Source: Salinisphaera sp049568105 (GTDB lineage Bacteria > Pseudomonadota > Gammaproteobacteria > Nevskiales > Salinisphaeraceae). Taken from it: 64,000 nt of DNA. How positions within the stretch are numbered: the stretch's first letter is position 1; each line of letters begins with the position of its first letter. The DNA lies in NCBI RefSeq assembly GCF_049568105.1, contig NZ_CP145335.1, positions 1,798,001 through 1,862,000 of the forward strand, given 5' to 3'. A program made the position numbers and the translations under genes. Below, piece by piece: positions 61,406 to 64,000 of this stretch. Under the pieces are notes generated by a model. The model was not told where the DNA came from and ran no database searches. It saw only the letters and a list, made by a program, of their open reading frames with translations.

Positions 61406-62800
61406 ATGTTTTATAGCGGTTTTCTGCGTGATCACAGCAGCATATCGGCAGCGCTTTATGCGCTTGGCGATATTGCGATGATTGTTATCGGTGCCTACTT
61501 GGCGCATGTATGGCGCTTCGAGTTGCTGGCGCTCGGGCCGCACTATCGTGCGCCACTACTGGTCGCTGTCTTGCTGGCCCTAAGTATCTTCCCCTCATTG
61601 GGGTTATACGATTCCTGGCGCGGTCGAAACCCGATCGATCAGGTTCGCGCGATCACTTTCGGTTGGGCAGCAACGATTCTCGGGCTGATCCTGATTGGCT
61701 TCGCGCTCAAGCAAAGCGATAGCTATTCACGCCTGTGGGTTCTGAACTGGGCGCTTCTGTCGTGGTTTTTGCTCGCCGTCGGCAGGATCTGCATGTATAG
61801 CGCCCTGCAATGGCTGCGGGTGCGAGGGTGGAATCATCGGCGAATCTTGATCATCGGTAACGGGGCTCTGGCCCAGGAAGTTGCCGATCGTATCGCGCAG
61901 ACGCCTTCAAGCGGATGGGAGATTGTGGCCGCTGCCATGTTGGATTGCGATCTGACTAAGCAAGATTGCAAGGCGCGAATTGTTCCGTATAGCCACAAGA
62001 CCGAGCGCTTAGCGCGGCGCCTCGGCGTCGATGAAGTGTGGCTTTGCCTGCCTTTGGAGCAGCAGGCGTTGATCGATCGGGTGCTCTGGGATTTCCGGCA
62101 CAGCACGGTAACCAAGCGGTTGGTGCCCAATCTGCACGGTATGCGTTTGATTCAGCACCCGGTGACCGAGGTGCTGGGCCTGCCCATGCTGAATCTGAGT
62201 GTCTCTCCGATGCAGGGCATGAGCCGGGTCATCAAGGCGTTTGAAGACCGTCTTCTATCGGCCACTATTCTCATCCTGGTCAGTCCAGTACTGCTGGCTT
62301 TGGCCGTCGGTGTAAAGCTGAGTTCGCCGGGCCCCGTGTTTTTCCGCCAGAAGCGGATGGGGTGGAACGGCCGCTTGTTTACGATTCTCAAATTCCGCTC
62401 CATGCCCGTCGACGTGGAATCCCAGAGCGGTGCGGTATGGGCTAAGCAAGGTGAGCAGCGTTCGACCCGTTTCGGGGGGTTCCTTCGGCGAACTAGCCTC
62501 GATGAGCTGCCGCAGTTTATCAATGTGTTGCTGGGTGATATGTCGATTGTTGGCCCGCGCCCGGAGCGGCCCATTTTCGTCGAGAAGTTTAAGGAAGAAA
62601 TCCCCGGCTATATGCAGAAGCACCTGGTGAAGGCGGGCATCACCGGCTGGGCTCAGGTCAATGGCTGGCGTGGCTCAACGGATTTGGGCAAGCGCATCGA
62701 GCACGATCTGTATTACATCGAGCACTGGACCCTATGGTTCGACCTGAAGATTATCTTCCTGACGATTTTCAAGGGGTTCGTGCACAAAAATGCCTATTAG
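61406..62800 (+). CDS. Undecaprenyl-phosphate glucose phosphotransferase (WcaJ type)
   Basis: Starts the repeat unit by moving a sugar phosphate to undecaprenyl phosphate. The 464-residue protein has several N-terminal membrane segments (about 12-135), a central soluble region with RRILIIGNGALAQEVADRI, and the C-terminal bacterial sugar transferase domain: KAFEDRLLSATILILVSPVL, SSPGPVFFRQKRMGWNGR, FTILKFRSM, RTSLDELPQFINVL, DMSIVGPRPERP and ITGWAQVNGWRG. The full-length PHPT architecture supports glucose-1-phosphate as the usual substrate, though galactose is possible. A hairpin terminator follows. Confidence 0.92.
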   Translation: MFYSGFLRDHSSISAALYALGDIAMIVIGAYLAHVWRFELLALGPHYRAPLLVAVLLALSIFPSLGLYDSWRGRNPIDQVRAITFGWAATILGLILIGFALKQSDSYSRLWVLNWALLSWFLLAVGRICMYSALQWLRVRGWNHRRILIIGNGALAQEVADRIAQTPSSGWEIVAAAMLDCDLTKQDCKARIVPYSHKTERLARRLGVDEVWLCLPLEQQALIDRVLWDFRHSTVTKRLVPNLHGMRLIQHPVTEVLGLPMLNLSVSPMQGMSRVIKAFEDRLLSATILILVSPVLLALAVGVKLSSPGPVFFRQKRMGWNGRLFTILKFRSMPVDVESQSGAVWAKQGEQRSTRFGGFLRRTSLDELPQFINVLLGDMSIVGPRPERPIFVEKFKEEIPGYMQKHLVKAGITGWAQVNGWRGSTDLGKRIEHDLYYIEHWTLWFDLKIIFLTIFKGFVHKNAY

Positions 62801-62803
62801 GCG

Positions 62804-62836
62804 ATAGCGCAGCCCGTCGTTTTAGGGCTGCGCTAT
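62804..62836. terminator. Bidirectional hairpin between the initiating transferase and epimerase genes
   Basis: ATAGCGCAGCCC (62804-62815) and GGGCTGCGCTAT (62825-62836) form a perfect 12-bp stem with a nine-base loop containing GTTTT. It lies between two convergent genes, four bases after the stop of the first. Confidence 0.7.
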
Positions 62837-62846
62837 AGGCGATCGG

Positions 62847-63851
62847 CTAGCCGTAATAGCTGCGATACCAGTTAACGAAATTCTTCACGCCTTCGTCAAC
62901 GGTGGTTTCCGGGCGATAGCCCACCGCTTCAAAGAGGCCGTCCACGCTGGCATGGGTGGCTTCGATGTCGCCGGCCTGCATGGGCAGCATGTCTTTTTCC
63001 GCAGTCACGCCGAGGCATTCCTCGAGCCGGTTGATGTAATCCATCAACGGTACGGGGTTGCCGTTGCCGATGTTATAGACACGCCACGGGGCTGGACTGC
63101 TATTGATGCGTGGGGCATCGCTGTTCCAGGCGTCGTCTGGGGTTGCGGTTTTGTATAGGATGCGCACAACGCCTTCGGCGATATCGTCGACGTAGGTGAA
63201 ATCGCGGCGATGCTTGCCGTGGTTGAACACCGGAATGGGTTCGCCGGCGAGCATTTTCTGGGTGAACAGAAACAGTGCCATGTCCGGCCGGCCCCAGGGG
63301 CCATAGACGGTGAAAAAGCGCAGCCCGGTGCTGGGCACGCCGTAGAGGTGCGCATAGGAGTGGGCCATCAATTCGGTCGCGCGCTTGGAGGCGGCGTAGA
63401 TGGCCAGCGGATGGTCAGCATCGCCTTCCGGCGAGAACGGCATATCGGTCGAAGCGCCATAGACCGAGCTCGTCGAGGCATAGACGAGGTGGGCCACGTT
63501 GTTATGTCGACAGCCCTCTAGAACATTCAGAGTGCCGGTCACATTGGCGTCGATATAATCGTGGGGGTGGTCGAGCGAATGGCGGACCCCGGCCTGGGCG
63601 GCCAGGTGGACCACGCGCTCGAAGCCGTGCTTGGCGAACAGCTTGGGCATCGCCTCGCGATCGGCGATATCCAGCTCGATCTGCTCGAACGCAGGGTGCT
63701 TTTCGAGCATGGCCACGCGTGCACGCTTGAGGTTGACGTCGTAGTAGGGGTCGAAATTATCTACTCCGACCACGGTCTCGCCCCGGTCGAGTAGCTGCTG
63801 CGCGACGTGGAAACCGATGAAGCCAGCGCTGCCGGTAACCAGTATGCTCAT
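62847..63851 (-). CDS. UDP-glucuronate 4-epimerase-like NAD-dependent epimerase
   Basis: A short-chain dehydrogenase-type sugar nucleotide epimerase of 334 residues. It has the NAD loop GSAGFIGFHVA (7-17), AQAGVRHSLDHPHDYIDANV, STSSVYG and the catalytic Y152 and K156 in YAASK. The DPYYDVNLKRARV stretch and YGPWGRPDMALFLFT are typical of UDP-glucuronate to UDP-galacturonate epimerases (CapI/LspL type). It would supply an acidic sugar for the polymer. Oriented towards the initiating transferase; the bases to 64000 beyond its start hold no recognised feature. Confidence 0.9.
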   Translation of the reverse strand: MSILVTGSAGFIGFHVAQQLLDRGETVVGVDNFDPYYDVNLKRARVAMLEKHPAFEQIELDIADREAMPKLFAKHGFERVVHLAAQAGVRHSLDHPHDYIDANVTGTLNVLEGCRHNNVAHLVYASTSSVYGASTDMPFSPEGDADHPLAIYAASKRATELMAHSYAHLYGVPSTGLRFFTVYGPWGRPDMALFLFTQKMLAGEPIPVFNHGKHRRDFTYVDDIAEGVVRILYKTATPDDAWNSDAPRINSSPAPWRVYNIGNGNPVPLMDYINRLEECLGVTAEKDMLPMQAGDIEATHASVDGLFEAVGYRPETTVDEGVKNFVNWYRSYYG

Positions 63852-64000
63852 GAAATATCCAATAGGCCGAAGATGAGGCAGGGCGCATTATACCGATCGC
63901 GGCTTTCGGGCCTAAGTAACGTGGCATCACTAAAAGCGAAAGCACTTTAATTACGGGGAGTGAGCCAGGGTTTTACTTGCAGGCCTAGCGATTCTGTATC

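Noticed and set aside
61239..61481. A plus-strand frame overlapping the start of the initiating transferase
   Set aside because: It has no domain and runs out of frame into the well-supported gene at 61406.

Overview
The window reads as chromosomal DNA of a gammaproteobacterium. The evidence is the gene order pheA-hisC-tyrA-aroA-cmk-rpsA-ihfB-lapA-lapB, the divergent bepA/perM pair, bcp-gcvR/dapA, and tRNA-Ser-4.5S RNA-dnaX-ybaB-recR. GC is high in the housekeeping part. A Salinisphaera-like marine or halophilic relative is my guess at the genus; nothing in the sequence proves it.

Region 1 (1-9.5 kb) is the aromatic amino acid supraoperon behind the end of serA, then rpsA with a strong terminator, ihfB, and the lapAB pair that controls LPS synthesis. 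Region 2 (10-21 kb) holds bepA and perM (envelope maintenance), the glycolate oxidase operon glcDEF, a PIN-PhoH protein, bcp, gcvR and dapA. A 265-bp miniature inverted-repeat element with a CTAG duplication sits exactly between the PhoH stop codon and its terminator. Region 3 (21.3-25.8 kb) is a yjbEFGH exopolysaccharide operon followed by a small lipoprotein gene. Region 4 (25.9-31.2 kb) has tRNA-Ser(GGA), 4.5S RNA, dnaX with 40 tandem 9-bp repeats, ybaB, recR, a pterin dehydratase gene, orn and a candidate small RNA. Region 5 (31.4-38.4 kb) has an old repeat copy, a class I photolyase, an FkbM methyltransferase, an iron-sulfur photolyase, a sirtuin and cysC.

Region 6 (38.6-63.9 kb) is a Wzx/Wzy-type exopolysaccharide locus: a PrcB-domain lipoprotein, wzb-wza-wzc, a polymerase/ligase, an ABC flippase, five GT4 glycosyltransferases, two further sugar transferases, a Stealth phosphotransferase, a WcaJ-type initiating transferase and a UDP-glucuronate epimerase-like enzyme. 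The initiating transferase would load undecaprenyl phosphate, the glycosyltransferases extend the unit, the ABC protein flips it, Wzy polymerises it, and Wzc/Wzb/Wza export it. From about 41 to 59 kb the DNA is visibly richer in A+T, with gene-poor gaps and decay: a truncated flippase copy that is mosaic-identical to the intact one, a methyltransferase with a nonsense codon, an IS3 element with a broken transposase beside an IS5-type remnant, and a frameshifted sulfotransferase remnant. This looks like a horizontally acquired, rapidly changing polysaccharide locus. cysC (PAPS supply) upstream and the sulfotransferase remnant suggest that the polymer was or is sulfated.
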